Shown: in pieces, positions 9,636 through 18,078 of the stretch
How positions within the stretch are numbered: the stretch's first letter is position 1
Layout: every line of letters begins with the position of its first letter
Notes under the pieces: model-generated
Seen by the model: the letters and a program-made list of their open reading frames with translations, nothing else
Databases searched by the model: none
What the model was told of the DNA's origin: nothing
Position numbers and translations under genes: made by a program
NCBI GenBank assembly: GCA_913060865.1
Contig: CAJXTU010000001.1
Location: forward strand, 248,001 to 312,000
Source: an uncultured Cycloclasticus sp.
GTDB lineage: Bacteria > Pseudomonadota > Gammaproteobacteria > Methylococcales > Cycloclasticaceae
DNA length: 64,000 nucleotides
Direction of reading: 5' to 3'

Positions 9636-10265
9636 TCAATCATATTCTTTAATGTATAAGGCTAGGTGCAACCTATCCGAAATTTTTAGTTTTTTAAAAA
9701 TGGACGTTAAATGAGCCTTGACGGTTCTCTCGGAGATATTGAGGCTATTTGCAATTGTTTTATTGCTTTTACCGTCTCGAATCATGTAAGCAACCTCTTT
9801 TTCTCGCGAAGACAACGTTGAAAGTAAACTTGATGACTCGATATATTTTGAACTAATTGAAGCATAAGTGTCATCAGACTTCATTTTTACTAATGTATCT
9901 ATAACGCGAGGGACCAGGTGGCGTTGGATCCATGTGTCGCCTTGTAGAATACTTGTGACGGCATGGAGCAAAAGCTTGGGTGGCACAGATTCATCACAGT
10001 AACCTGCGGCACCATTAACCAAGGCATTAATTTGTTTGTTTTCTGACCAGTCTTTACCCACCACAAGGAAACGAGTGGTGGAGTTTGAAAAAAGTGACTG
10101 TATGTCGATTTCTACATCGACTTTCTGAGCCTCGATGATGACAACAGGTGCATTTTGAAAATCTTGTTTGCTTGTGGCCGCGACTATTTCAAAATGATTG
10201 ATAAGAGCACGCGAGCAAAGCCTTACCAGTGCTGAATTGTCAGAAAAAATAGCAATGGATTGCAT
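9636..10265 (-). CDS. LuxR-type response regulator with atypical receiver domain
   Basis: A 209-residue transcription regulator. The C-terminal half holds a clear LuxR/FixJ helix-turn-helix: LSSREKEVAYMIRDGKSNKTIA at about 149-170, followed by SERTVKAHLTSIFKKLKISDR. The N-terminal half has the length and hydrophobic pattern of a receiver domain, but the phospho-acceptor region reads VVIIEAQ where an Asp is expected, and the acidic pocket at the N-terminus is poor. It may therefore work without phosphorylation. It lies between the outer-membrane and adaptor genes of the type I exporter, so control of adhesin export or synthesis is a fair inference. A related receiver-only protein is encoded at 14338-14742. 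Confidence 0.82.
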   Translation of the reverse strand: MQSIAIFSDNSALVRLCSRALINHFEIVAATSKQDFQNAPVVIIEAQKVDVEIDIQSLFSNSTTRFLVVGKDWSENKQINALVNGAAGYCDESVPPKLLLHAVTSILQGDTWIQRHLVPRVIDTLVKMKSDDTYASISSKYIESSSLLSTLSSREKEVAYMIRDGKSNKTIANSLNISERTVKAHLTSIFKKLKISDRLHLALYIKEYD

Positions 10266-10335
10266 TAACTTAGCCTTTTAAAGAAGGTAGGTGTTGTTGC
10301 AGGGAATAAATAACATTGGTAGATAAAGATATGCA

Positions 10336-11607
10336 TTAGCGTTCCCTTAAAGCGCGATCCCTAGCTTTTAAAATAGGCTTGAGAATGTAATCTAACACAG
10401 ATTTCTTACCGGTTAAAATATCAACATCCGCCGTCATGCCAGCGATAATATTTAATTTGTCACCGTTTTTTTCTAAATAGTTCTTATTAGTACGTAAGCG
10501 AATTATATAATAACTTTCGCCATCCTCTTCATTTATGATGCTATCTGCGCTGATATGTTCCAATTCTGCTTCGAGTCCACCATAGATAGAAAAATCATAA
10601 GCAGTCAATTTCACCATGGCCTTTTGACCCGGATGAAGGAAAGCAATATCAGCTGGCCTAATTTGGGCTTCAATAAGGAGCTTGTCTTCTAAGGGAACGA
10701 TTTCAACCAAGTCCATGCCTGGTTGAATAACGCCGCCAACGGTCGTCACTTTCAGTTGTTTAATAATGCCTTTCACGGGTGAAAGGACACGGGTTCGAGT
10801 AAGGCGATCCTCAAGTGCTAAGGTCGATTCGCTCGTTCTATCTAATTCTGCTTTTGTTTGATTGAGCTCTTCGAGGGCTTTGGTTTGAAAACTTATTTTT
10901 GTTTCTGCCAGTTTGTTTCTTGCTTCGGTTAGTTGACCTTTGATTTCGTTAAGCTCTCGTTTGATACGAAGCAGTTCAACTCTGGACATGGCGCCTTCTT
11001 CCACTAGAGGGGCCGACATGTCTAACTCTTCTTTTAACAGTGAGTAGCTTCTTAATCGTTGGCTGATTTGTTCGCGCAAAAACTTGGTGCCGGCATTAAA
11101 TTCGCTGCGACGAGAGTCAAAGAGTTGCTCTGCATTTTCTGCAATCTCAGGCGCAATGGCGAATACTTCAGGGGGGATGATGAGCGGTTTGTTTTCTACT
11201 TCTGCAGATAAACGTGCCGTTGCGGCGAGCAATTCATAGTACTTTAGTTTGTTTTCATTTAAAGACGATGAAAACCTAACGGCGTCGAGTTGCAAAAGAG
11301 GTTGGCCTTTTTCAACGATCTCGCCTTCTTTCACCAAAATTTCGGCTAAGATGCCACCTTCTAAGTTTTGAACAACTTGAATATGGCTTGAGGGTGTTGT
11401 TTTGCCTGAGCCTCTAGTTACTTCGTCTAGCTCAGCAAAGCTAGCCCAGATGATGGCCACGATGACAAAACTAAAAGAAACCCATAGCAGTATGTGGCTT
11501 TGAGTAGATGCACCGTACAGGCTGGCGGCGTTTACATCGGTGATGTAAATTTGATCTTCTGGGTGGAGCTGGCGCTTCATGTTGGTGTTTGGCATTTTAT
11601 CTGACAT
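10336..11607 (-). CDS. lapC: type I secretion periplasmic adaptor (HlyD/LapC family)
   Basis: Membrane-fusion subunit linking LapB in the inner membrane to TolC. The 423-residue protein has one hydrophobic helix near residues 39-58, a biotinyl-lipoyl-like segment (GSGKTTPSSHIQVVQNLEGGILAEILVKEGEIVEKGQPLLQLD), a long charged coiled coil at about 120-270, and the terminal beta-barrel region with SPVKGIIKQLKVTTVGGVIQPG, all standard for type I secretion adaptors. The start ATG lies one base after the lapB stop, so translation is likely coupled. It has the full family length and no visible defects. Confidence 0.92.
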   Translation of the reverse strand: MSDKMPNTNMKRQLHPEDQIYITDVNAASLYGASTQSHILLWVSFSFVIVAIIWASFAELDEVTRGSGKTTPSSHIQVVQNLEGGILAEILVKEGEIVEKGQPLLQLDAVRFSSSLNENKLKYYELLAATARLSAEVENKPLIIPPEVFAIAPEIAENAEQLFDSRRSEFNAGTKFLREQISQRLRSYSLLKEELDMSAPLVEEGAMSRVELLRIKRELNEIKGQLTEARNKLAETKISFQTKALEELNQTKAELDRTSESTLALEDRLTRTRVLSPVKGIIKQLKVTTVGGVIQPGMDLVEIVPLEDKLLIEAQIRPADIAFLHPGQKAMVKLTAYDFSIYGGLEAELEHISADSIINEEDGESYYIIRLRTNKNYLEKNGDKLNIIAGMTADVDILTGKKSVLDYILKPILKARDRALRER

Positions 11608-11608
11608 G

Positions 11609-13774
11609 TTAATTTGAAACCTTGATTTGACCTTTTTTCAAGGCTTCTAACACTTTGTCTTTAGGGCCATCGGCCATAATTTTAGAGCCGTCCATAACGA
11701 TCAAGCGGTCCACTAAGGTTAATAAAGAGGCGCGATGAGTGACTAGAATAAGGGTTTGTGTGCCGAGTTGTTCCGCTAACTTTTGTTTGAACCGTTCTTC
11801 CGTGCTGTTATCCATCGAATTGCTGGGCTCATCCATAATGTAGATGGGTGGAGAAAGCAGCAAAGATCTTGCAACAGCAACGCTCTGCCGCTGTCCGCCA
11901 GATAAAGAAGCGCCACGTTCACCAACGGGCATATCAAAGCCTTCGGGGTGGCGGTTCACAAATTGAGTGACGCCAGCGACTTCGGCAGCGTGCAAAATAG
12001 AGGCGTCGTCAGCATAGCGTGAGCCGAGCGTGATATTGTCTTTAACGCTACCAAACATCAGTGAAATATCTTGTGGCACATAGCCTATTTGTCGGCGAAG
12101 GTCGGAGGGGTCGATCTGTCTAATATCAGTACCATCAATAAGAATAGAGCCTTCTTGTGGCTCATACATGCCTAGCATGAGTTTCTCAATGGTGCTTTTA
12201 CCGGAGCCGATACGTCCAATGAATGCAACCCGCTCGCCAGCTTTGATTTTGAATGAAATATTGTCAAGCGCCTTAACCGGCTGTTCTGGGTAGTTAAATG
12301 AAATGCCCTTAAATTCAATATCGCCTTTAAAGGTTGGACGGTGTAAGTACTTTTTGCCCGGCTCACGTTCCACGGGTAACGACATCATATTGGTTAACGT
12401 GTCCAGCGATGTGCGAGCCTGATGGTAGCGGGTTAATAAAGAAGCGACTTGCCCGATAGGTGCTAGTGCGCGTCCCGTTAAAATAGTGCAGGCAATTAAG
12501 CCACCGGTTGTTAGATTACCTTCAGATATTTTATAAACTCCAAAAATAACCACTGAAATGGATGCCATTTGCGTTAAAAAGGCGGTTAAATTGACGGCAA
12601 TAGACGAATAAAAACGTGACTTAAGACCTAGGCGAGAAATATGACCAATATTTTGTTCCCATTTGCTTTGCATTTGGCCTTCTGCGCCGGCGCTTTTAAT
12701 GGAGCTTAAATTGCTGAGGGATTCAATCAGTGTTGCGCCTTTTTGAGCTGAATGCTTAAAGAGCTCATTGATCGTGTTCTTTAGCGGTTTTTGAACGATG
12801 ACACCGCCTAATATAGCCAGTGGCAAAACAACCAAGGGGACGAGTGCCAAGTCCCCGCCGATCATGTAAATGACGGCCAGAAAGATAAATAGGAAAGGCA
12901 GGTCGATCAGCGTGGTGAGCGTCGCTGAGGTGAGAAAATCTCTAAAGGATTCGAATTCGCTTAAATTGTTGGCAAAGGCACCGACAGATTTAGGTCGGTT
13001 TTCCATTTTAATGCCCATGACTTTTTCAAAAATCGTGGCAGATAGAATCACATCAGATCGTTTGCCTGCGACGTCAATAAAGTAACCGCGTAAGCCCTTC
13101 ATGACGAAATCAAAGGTAAAAACAATTGTGACACCAATCGCTAGCACCCAGAGTGTTTCCAGCGCATGGTTTGGTACGACTCGATCGTATACATTCATTA
13201 TAAATAGTGGAGACGCAAGGGCGAACAAGTTGATGAGCAAGGAGGCCGCTAATACTTCGCCGTAAATAGGCCAAGATTTAAAAATGACATCCCAAAACCA
13301 ATGTTTTGCTTTAGGGATGGCGGAGTCAGCAGTTTGGTCATTAAACGTATGGTTGATTTGAATAAAGAAGGCCGAGCCGCTGTAAATTTCTTCTATAACA
13401 TTCAGGTGGACGGTTTTCTCGCCGCTGTCGGTTTCCGGCAAAATAAGCGTGCACGTACCATCTTGCTGCTTGGACACTAACACGCAGGTTTTGTTGTCCT
13501 TCAATAACAAAACAGCCGGCAACACTAAGTTAGAAATTTCAGCCAAAGGGCGGCGGACTAAACCGGTAGAAAAACCCGCGCGCTGGGCGGCTCTAATAAA
13601 TAGAGACGGTGTTAGCTTATTGTTGACCAGCGGTAATCCAGAGGTTAAAGAATCAGCCGAATGAGGAGAGTTCAATAGCTTGCACACAGATAGAAGCGCC
13701 AATAACAAAGGATCATCTTGGCTTGTCATCGTAGAGATGTTTTCGGTCGTTTCTTTTAGCACAGCAGCGGTCAT
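11609..13774 (-). CDS. lapB: type I secretion system permease/ATPase (LapB family)
   Basis: ABC exporter that drives secretion of the adhesin. Domains in order: a C39-like domain (about residues 20-145) without the catalytic Cys, so it should bind the substrate but not cut it; a six-helix transmembrane domain (about 165-445); and a nucleotide-binding domain with Walker A GRIGSGKST near residue 518, the signature LSGGQRQSVAVARSLL, Walker B IYIMDEPS and the H-loop THR. Length of 721 residues is usual for the LapB/LssB/BapA-exporter group. First gene of the leftward lapB-lapC-luxR-tolC cluster; the divergent gene at 13897 shares its upstream region of about 120 bp. Confidence 0.93.
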   Translation of the reverse strand: MTAAVLKETTENISTMTSQDDPLLLALLSVCKLLNSPHSADSLTSGLPLVNNKLTPSLFIRAAQRAGFSTGLVRRPLAEISNLVLPAVLLLKDNKTCVLVSKQQDGTCTLILPETDSGEKTVHLNVIEEIYSGSAFFIQINHTFNDQTADSAIPKAKHWFWDVIFKSWPIYGEVLAASLLINLFALASPLFIMNVYDRVVPNHALETLWVLAIGVTIVFTFDFVMKGLRGYFIDVAGKRSDVILSATIFEKVMGIKMENRPKSVGAFANNLSEFESFRDFLTSATLTTLIDLPFLFIFLAVIYMIGGDLALVPLVVLPLAILGGVIVQKPLKNTINELFKHSAQKGATLIESLSNLSSIKSAGAEGQMQSKWEQNIGHISRLGLKSRFYSSIAVNLTAFLTQMASISVVIFGVYKISEGNLTTGGLIACTILTGRALAPIGQVASLLTRYHQARTSLDTLTNMMSLPVEREPGKKYLHRPTFKGDIEFKGISFNYPEQPVKALDNISFKIKAGERVAFIGRIGSGKSTIEKLMLGMYEPQEGSILIDGTDIRQIDPSDLRRQIGYVPQDISLMFGSVKDNITLGSRYADDASILHAAEVAGVTQFVNRHPEGFDMPVGERGASLSGGQRQSVAVARSLLLSPPIYIMDEPSNSMDNSTEERFKQKLAEQLGTQTLILVTHRASLLTLVDRLIVMDGSKIMADGPKDKVLEALKKGQIKVSN

Positions 13775-13896
13775 TATTTATCCATTTGTGTATAAAACTA
13801 AAGCGCCAACATCTTGTTGTGTGCAGTAAGTTTGATTATTGTTTTTTATTTAGTGATACTAGAACAAATTAAGGAAAATGCAAATGGAGCTGAGAT

Positions 13897-14235
13897 ATGC
13901 CTTACGTTAACCGCAATTCTGAAGGTAAAATCATTAAATTGTTGGATGCGCCGTCCGGCTCTGACAGTGAATGGTTAGAGCTAGGTCAAGTGGAAGTGAT
14001 GGAGTTTTTGCAGAAGCTAAATAATAAGGTTGAATTAAAGGAATCCTTGCTCAGCTCTGATGGTGAAATGGTGCGCGTAGTTGAGGATTTGGTAGATATG
14101 TTGATGGAAAAACAGGTATTCGTTTTTACTGAATTGCCTGAAGCAGTACAGGATAAACTCAATAAGCGAAAAAAGTTGCGTCACGATGTTAATGCTTTAA
14201 GTAACTTGATTGGAGATGATGATAATGTTTTGTAG
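13897..14235 (+). CDS. conserved hypothetical protein beside the type I exporter
   Basis: A 112-residue soluble, acidic protein starting MPYVNRNSEGKII and ending in a DDD tail. It resembles a small family in gammaproteobacteria that carries the misleading label 'tryptophan synthase subunit beta like protein'. The conserved parts are the N-terminal MPYV.R...GKI, a EWLELGQVEVMEFL segment, a MVRVVEDLVDMLMEKQVFVFTELPEAVQ centre, and a KLR...NAL tail. There is no tryptophan synthase domain. It is divergent from lapB. The function is unknown; a role in the adhesion module is suggested only by position. Confidence 0.7.
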   Translation: MPYVNRNSEGKIIKLLDAPSGSDSEWLELGQVEVMEFLQKLNNKVELKESLLSSDGEMVRVVEDLVDMLMEKQVFVFTELPEAVQDKLNKRKKLRHDVNALSNLIGDDDNVL

Positions 14236-14337
14236 TTTCAAAGAAATTAAAATTAATACTAATACCTTTGTACAGTAGTTAAATTTTAAATCCCTGCTAG
14301 ACTTTAATTCAATGAACTCCTTTATGCAGAAAAGGCG

Positions 14338-14742
14338 ATGATTGACATATTAATAGTCGAAGAAAAAGATCAAATTCAAAGGGCTTGCTCACAGCTTGGT
14401 CCTAGGGTGTCTGTATGCGATAGCGAAATGATTGCACTAAGCATATTGAGTGAGCTCTCATCGCCAATTGTATTACTGAATCATAATGTGATGAAAAACG
14501 GCACACCAGAATATATAAAGATGTTATTTGGTGCGTGTTCAAGCTGCAAAATCATTGTGATTGGAGATGCGTTGAGTGAAAAAGAAATATTGAGTTGTTT
14601 ATTGGTTGGTGCAAGAGGCTATCAGCAATTGGACCAATTACAGAAATACTCTAGTAGGTTAGTAGAGGCAGTGGATACAGGTGAGGCCTGGATAACAAGG
14701 CGAATGACGGCCTTATTACTTGATACATTGCGAAACTGTTAG
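14338..14742 (+). CDS. receiver-like protein lacking an output domain
   Basis: A 134-residue protein with the alternating pattern of a response-regulator receiver (MIDILIVEEKDQIQ, IVLLNHNVM, KIIVIGD, LLVGARGYQQL). Its end, AWITRRMTALLLDTLRNC, lines up with the receiver-HTH linker of the LuxR protein at 9636-10265 (TWIQRHLVPRVIDTL), but the reading frame stops there and no helix-turn-helix follows. The phospho-acceptor position reads LLNHNVM, again without a clear Asp. It may be a stand-alone partner of that regulator or a truncated duplicate. It lies between the small conserved gene and the adhesin gene on the same strand. Confidence 0.6.
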   Translation: MIDILIVEEKDQIQRACSQLGPRVSVCDSEMIALSILSELSSPIVLLNHNVMKNGTPEYIKMLFGACSSCKIIVIGDALSEKEILSCLLVGARGYQQLDQLQKYSSRLVEAVDTGEAWITRRMTALLLDTLRNC

Positions 14743-14997
14743 GCGGGTACGGTTAGTGACAATTGATATTGAACAAGTGAAGCATAACTTAAAGAAAGTT
14801 CCTTTTGATTTAGGTAGCGATGTTATGAATTTGCTTGAATTGGATTTTCTTAGCTGCCTAGTAAGCACGTCACGGCAGAGGGTTGATTAGCCTTTTAATT
14901 GCTCAATGTTGGTAATGGAAGGCACTAGAGAAACCACTAAACCTAAATAACATATTACGTTTATTAACGTATCAGAATGACTGGAACGGAGAATATC

Positions 14998-16869
14998 ATG
15001 GCTAACATAGGCACAGTACAATCAGTAACAGGGCTTGTAAGGGCAATCGCAGAAGATGGAACGGAGCGCATCTTAAGCGTCGGCGACACAGTTGCAGAAA
15101 ATGAGCGCGTCGTCACAGGCGATGGCGTTATCGTTATCGCATTTACAGATGGCACAGTCATGGACTTGGGTAGCAACTCAAGCATCGTGCTGAATGATGA
15201 CGTACTTAATCAAGAAAAAGGCGAGCAAACAGTGCAAAGCCGTGCAGATGCAGAAGACGAAGTAGCCGCATTGCAAGAAGCCATAGCGAATAACCCAAAC
15301 TTTGACCCAAATGAATTGCCAGCCACAGCGGCGGGTGGAGATGGTGGAAACAATGGTCATACCGTTGTAAGTGTAGATTATTTAAACCCAGAGGCACCTG
15401 TAACATCAGGACACGATACAGCCGGAATAAGCCAGGAGTTCTTGCAGCCAGATGAAGAGCTGCCCCCTGTTGAAGATGAATCTGATGAGTTGGATGCAGT
15501 GCCAACAATTAGTGTGACAAGTGGCATAGTTGATGAGCGAGGCCTAGCGACAGGTACTGGTGAGTTAGCTGATGGTGATGCAACTAATAATAGTGATGGG
15601 TCAGAAACGACCACGGGCATATTTACTTATGATGTGGGGAATAACACGCTTGGGAAAATTGAAATTCAAGGCAAAGATGGTGCTTGGGTGATTGTGAGCA
15701 ATGGTAGTGTTATACAGGGTAATAATGGTATTTTAACTATCAGTGAATCTGGAGGTGTCTATAGTTGGAGTTACACGCTAGAGAATAATGTAACGCATGC
15801 CGGTATAAATGTAACAGGTGTGGACGACCAAGTATTAGGTGAGTCGTTTGCTGTGCGCGTCTCGGGTTTAGATTCAAAGGCATCAGCGATAGCTAAACTA
15901 GAAATTACTATTAATGATGATGGCCCTGTTCTTGTGAAAGAACAATCTAGTTCGGATGCTTCCGAGTTTACAATCGTTAATCATGATGAGGTCAGTTCGG
16001 CAGGCTACCATAATAGTTATGGTTACTATGTTAAAACACTGAACCCTGATGGAACGGTTAGTTCCAATAACCCAACCTCTGGGGTTATTATTGCCACTGA
16101 TGTTCATCATACTCATGCGGGGTTTGATCCGATAACGATTACTGGTTATAGTCAAGAGCAGATAGGGTCTTTTTTGATTCCTAATGGGGGTCAGCTTAAC
16201 AAGATAGATAATGATCAAACAGTCACGTTTCAAGAAGTAGGTGGGCAGTGGCAAGCTTTTGCAGGCGCGACACCTCTTTTGGGTAGTGGTTCTCATGTTC
16301 TATTTGATTTTGCAGAGCTCAATAAAGATGGCCAAAACCATGTGGAAGATAATGTATTACTCGGCAATCAGAATTGGGAAGACTTGCAAATTCCTAATGG
16401 TGATGGCGATTTCAATGATGTTAATACAAATGTGGACTGGACAAAGGTCACTGTGACAGGAGAGGTGGTAGAGTCTGTTTCATTTGGCGCTGATGGGCCG
16501 GGAGTTGGTGAAGCTCTCAACTTTACTTTTGACGCTACCGATATAGAGTCAACAGGGGTGGTTAAATCAAATGGTAACGACATTGTTTTTCAGCCTAAAG
16601 ATACAGATGATGACGGGGTTAATGATCAAATCGTTGGTCTGGCAGATGGTGATGAGGTGCTTACAATCGATGGGGTTTTAGAGGGTGATTATCAAATTAG
16701 CATATTGGGCCCAATTGATGATGGAACTGGTGATGTAGATGTAGGTATCGATGTTCATGTTGCTGCATCAGATGGTGATGGTGACTTGGTAACAACGGTT
16801 TTAAATGTCAATATAAACTTTGATCTTAATCAAGTGTTGAGCGAATCAGCACCCATGGATTTACCCTGA
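14998..16869 (+). CDS. short LapA-like adhesin with retention module and LapG site
   Basis: Predicted type I secreted surface protein of 623 residues. Start chosen at the ATG after CGGAG (six bases upstream); it gives MANIGTVQSVTGLVRAIAEDG, the usual start of a LapA-type retention module, which holds such proteins in the TolC pore. A TAAG motif follows at residues 110-113, the position and sequence cleaved by LapG. Then come Asp/Asn-rich repeats of the T1SS-143/VCBS kind (about 175-310 and 510-610) and a DUF4114-like segment (about 400-485) with the acidic GDGDFNDVN element that may bind calcium. Typical LapA proteins have thousands of residues and C-terminal RTX repeats; neither is seen here. 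Its substrate relation to LapB and LapG is inferred from these motifs and its position. Confidence 0.83.
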   Translation: MANIGTVQSVTGLVRAIAEDGTERILSVGDTVAENERVVTGDGVIVIAFTDGTVMDLGSNSSIVLNDDVLNQEKGEQTVQSRADAEDEVAALQEAIANNPNFDPNELPATAAGGDGGNNGHTVVSVDYLNPEAPVTSGHDTAGISQEFLQPDEELPPVEDESDELDAVPTISVTSGIVDERGLATGTGELADGDATNNSDGSETTTGIFTYDVGNNTLGKIEIQGKDGAWVIVSNGSVIQGNNGILTISESGGVYSWSYTLENNVTHAGINVTGVDDQVLGESFAVRVSGLDSKASAIAKLEITINDDGPVLVKEQSSSDASEFTIVNHDEVSSAGYHNSYGYYVKTLNPDGTVSSNNPTSGVIIATDVHHTHAGFDPITITGYSQEQIGSFLIPNGGQLNKIDNDQTVTFQEVGGQWQAFAGATPLLGSGSHVLFDFAELNKDGQNHVEDNVLLGNQNWEDLQIPNGDGDFNDVNTNVDWTKVTVTGEVVESVSFGADGPGVGEALNFTFDATDIESTGVVKSNGNDIVFQPKDTDDDGVNDQIVGLADGDEVLTIDGVLEGDYQISILGPIDDGTGDVDVGIDVHVAASDGDGDLVTTVLNVNINFDLNQVLSESAPMDLP

Positions 16870-17395
16870 ATTATGAGTTTGAGCAAGTAGTTAGAGAAAA
16901 GGGGCTTGTTTGATTGAAGTGATCGATTATTGCGAAGGTGGTTGGTTAAACGTATGAAAGTGTGTGTTGAAGTGCGCTATATGTAGCTTTAAATTTTCTC
17001 GCATTTCTTTTATGCGTAGTTCTTTGATTTTTATTAACTTTAGAATAATTGACTAGCAGAGAGGTACTTAGCATTTTAAGCTATATTTATGTTGTGTGCT
17101 TATATCTAATATTTTGTTTTCACGGCTGTTGAGCTCTACTTATACATGGGTATAGTCATAAAGTTGTATGCTTGATGCGATACGTATAATGTAGCTCGCG
17201 GGTGAGATTCGAAATATTTAAATGCCAATAGTCTTTTTTCTTTAATTCTTTTTTAGTGTGTGCCTAGCAAAGGAACCCTCGATTGTTTTGTCGTTTTTAA
17301 GTATTGTCCGGCAATAACAATGTTATTAAGCCCGATTATGGTGACTATTTAACATGGGGGGATTGGATAATGGGAGGTATTTCGATAGGTAAGTT
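16870..17395. other. 526-bp intergenic region, no gene seen
   Basis: This AT-rich stretch between the adhesin stop and the tRNA gene has no frame that continues the adhesin in any of the three forward phases: each meets stops within about 45 bases. No RTX-like remnant is recognisable. T-rich runs at about 17230-17252 could contribute to termination but lack a stem. I see nothing else that can be named. Confidence 0.4.
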
Positions 17396-17472
17396 TGGCG
17401 CGCTCGGCGGGAGTCGAACCCACGACCTTCGCCTTCGGAGGGCGACACTCTATCCAGCTGAGCTACGAGCGC
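17396..17472 (-). tRNA. tRNA-Arg (anticodon CCG)
   Basis: Read on the minus strand, 77 nt including an encoded CCA. The acceptor arms GCGCTCG and CGAGCGC pair fully, the D arm is AGCTCAGCTGGATAGAGT, the anticodon stem TCGCC/GGCGA encloses the loop CTCCGAA (anticodon CCG, reading CGG), and the T arm GTGGG-TTCGACT-CCCGC is intact. Confidence 0.96.
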
Positions 17473-17494
17473 TTTGAATACATACGGACGGGGT

Positions 17495-17500
17495 ATTATA
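17495..17500 (-). promoter_or_regulatory. -10 element of the tRNA-Arg promoter
   Basis: On the minus strand this is a perfect TATAAT, 22 bases before the tRNA, followed by the GC-rich stretch ACCCCGTCCG typical of discriminators at stable-RNA promoters. A good -35 element is not evident. Confidence 0.5.
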
Positions 17501-17597
17501 ACGTGATATGTTGATGAAATATTGAAGTGTTTTTATTTCGGGTTTATAAGCTTAGGGTTTATAATTGTTACAAAATATCACTAAATGGAGTCAGTAC

Positions 17598-18077
17598 GTG
17601 AGTGAAGATAAGAAAATTTTAAGCGATCTAGGTGTGACGATAGGTGTGTTAGTTGTTATTGCTATTGTGATTTCTATGGTTGCTATTAATCTGGTTGACG
17701 ATAAACCGATGTCTGCATCGGAAGAAAAGAATATTTTAGATAGAATTAAACCATTAGGTGAGCTGGCAACCACGTTGGAAGAGGCTCAAAAAGCGAGCCC
17801 TATTGTTGAAGAGCCTGTAGTTGTAGCTGCTGAACCTATGACGGCGGAACAGGTTTATAACACGGCTTGTATGGCTTGCCATGCGACAGGTGTGGCGAAT
17901 GCGCCAAAATTAGGCGATATAGCGGCGTGGGCACCACGTATTGCTCAAGGAGTCGATACGTTGTTTGAGCATGCTGTTAAAGGTTTTAAGGGCATGCCTC
18001 CTCGAGGTGGCTCTTCTCAGTTAAGTGACGAAGATGTTAGCGCTGCCCTTGATTATATGGTTGAGAGAAGTCAATAA
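17598..18077 (+). CDS. cytochrome c5 family protein, membrane anchored
   Basis: A c-type cytochrome of 159 residues held in the inner membrane by an N-terminal helix (about residues 10-32), with an acidic/alanine-rich linker and a periplasmic haem domain. The haem attachment motif is C91-M-A-C94-H95; Met133 in KGMPPRGG is the likely sixth ligand. Start chosen at the GTG that follows GGAG by seven bases; it gives MSEDKKIL. A longer frame from a TTG upstream has no ribosome site. Such proteins pass electrons to terminal oxidases or other periplasmic acceptors. The stop codon lies one base from the convergent rep stop. Confidence 0.88.
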   Translation: MSEDKKILSDLGVTIGVLVVIAIVISMVAINLVDDKPMSASEEKNILDRIKPLGELATTLEEAQKASPIVEEPVVVAAEPMTAEQVYNTACMACHATGVANAPKLGDIAAWAPRIAQGVDTLFEHAVKGFKGMPPRGGSSQLSDEDVSAALDYMVERSQ

Positions 18078-18078
18078 A

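Noticed and set aside
13897-14235. Tryptophan synthase beta subunit
   Set aside because: The family carries that label in some annotations, but at 112 residues it has no PLP lysine or TrpB motif.
14708-14890. Short rightward frame after the receiver-only gene, possible small protein or decayed HTH
   Set aside because: It starts without a clear ribosome site and I could not match it to a LuxR helix-turn-helix; kept only as a comment in the finding on the receiver protein.
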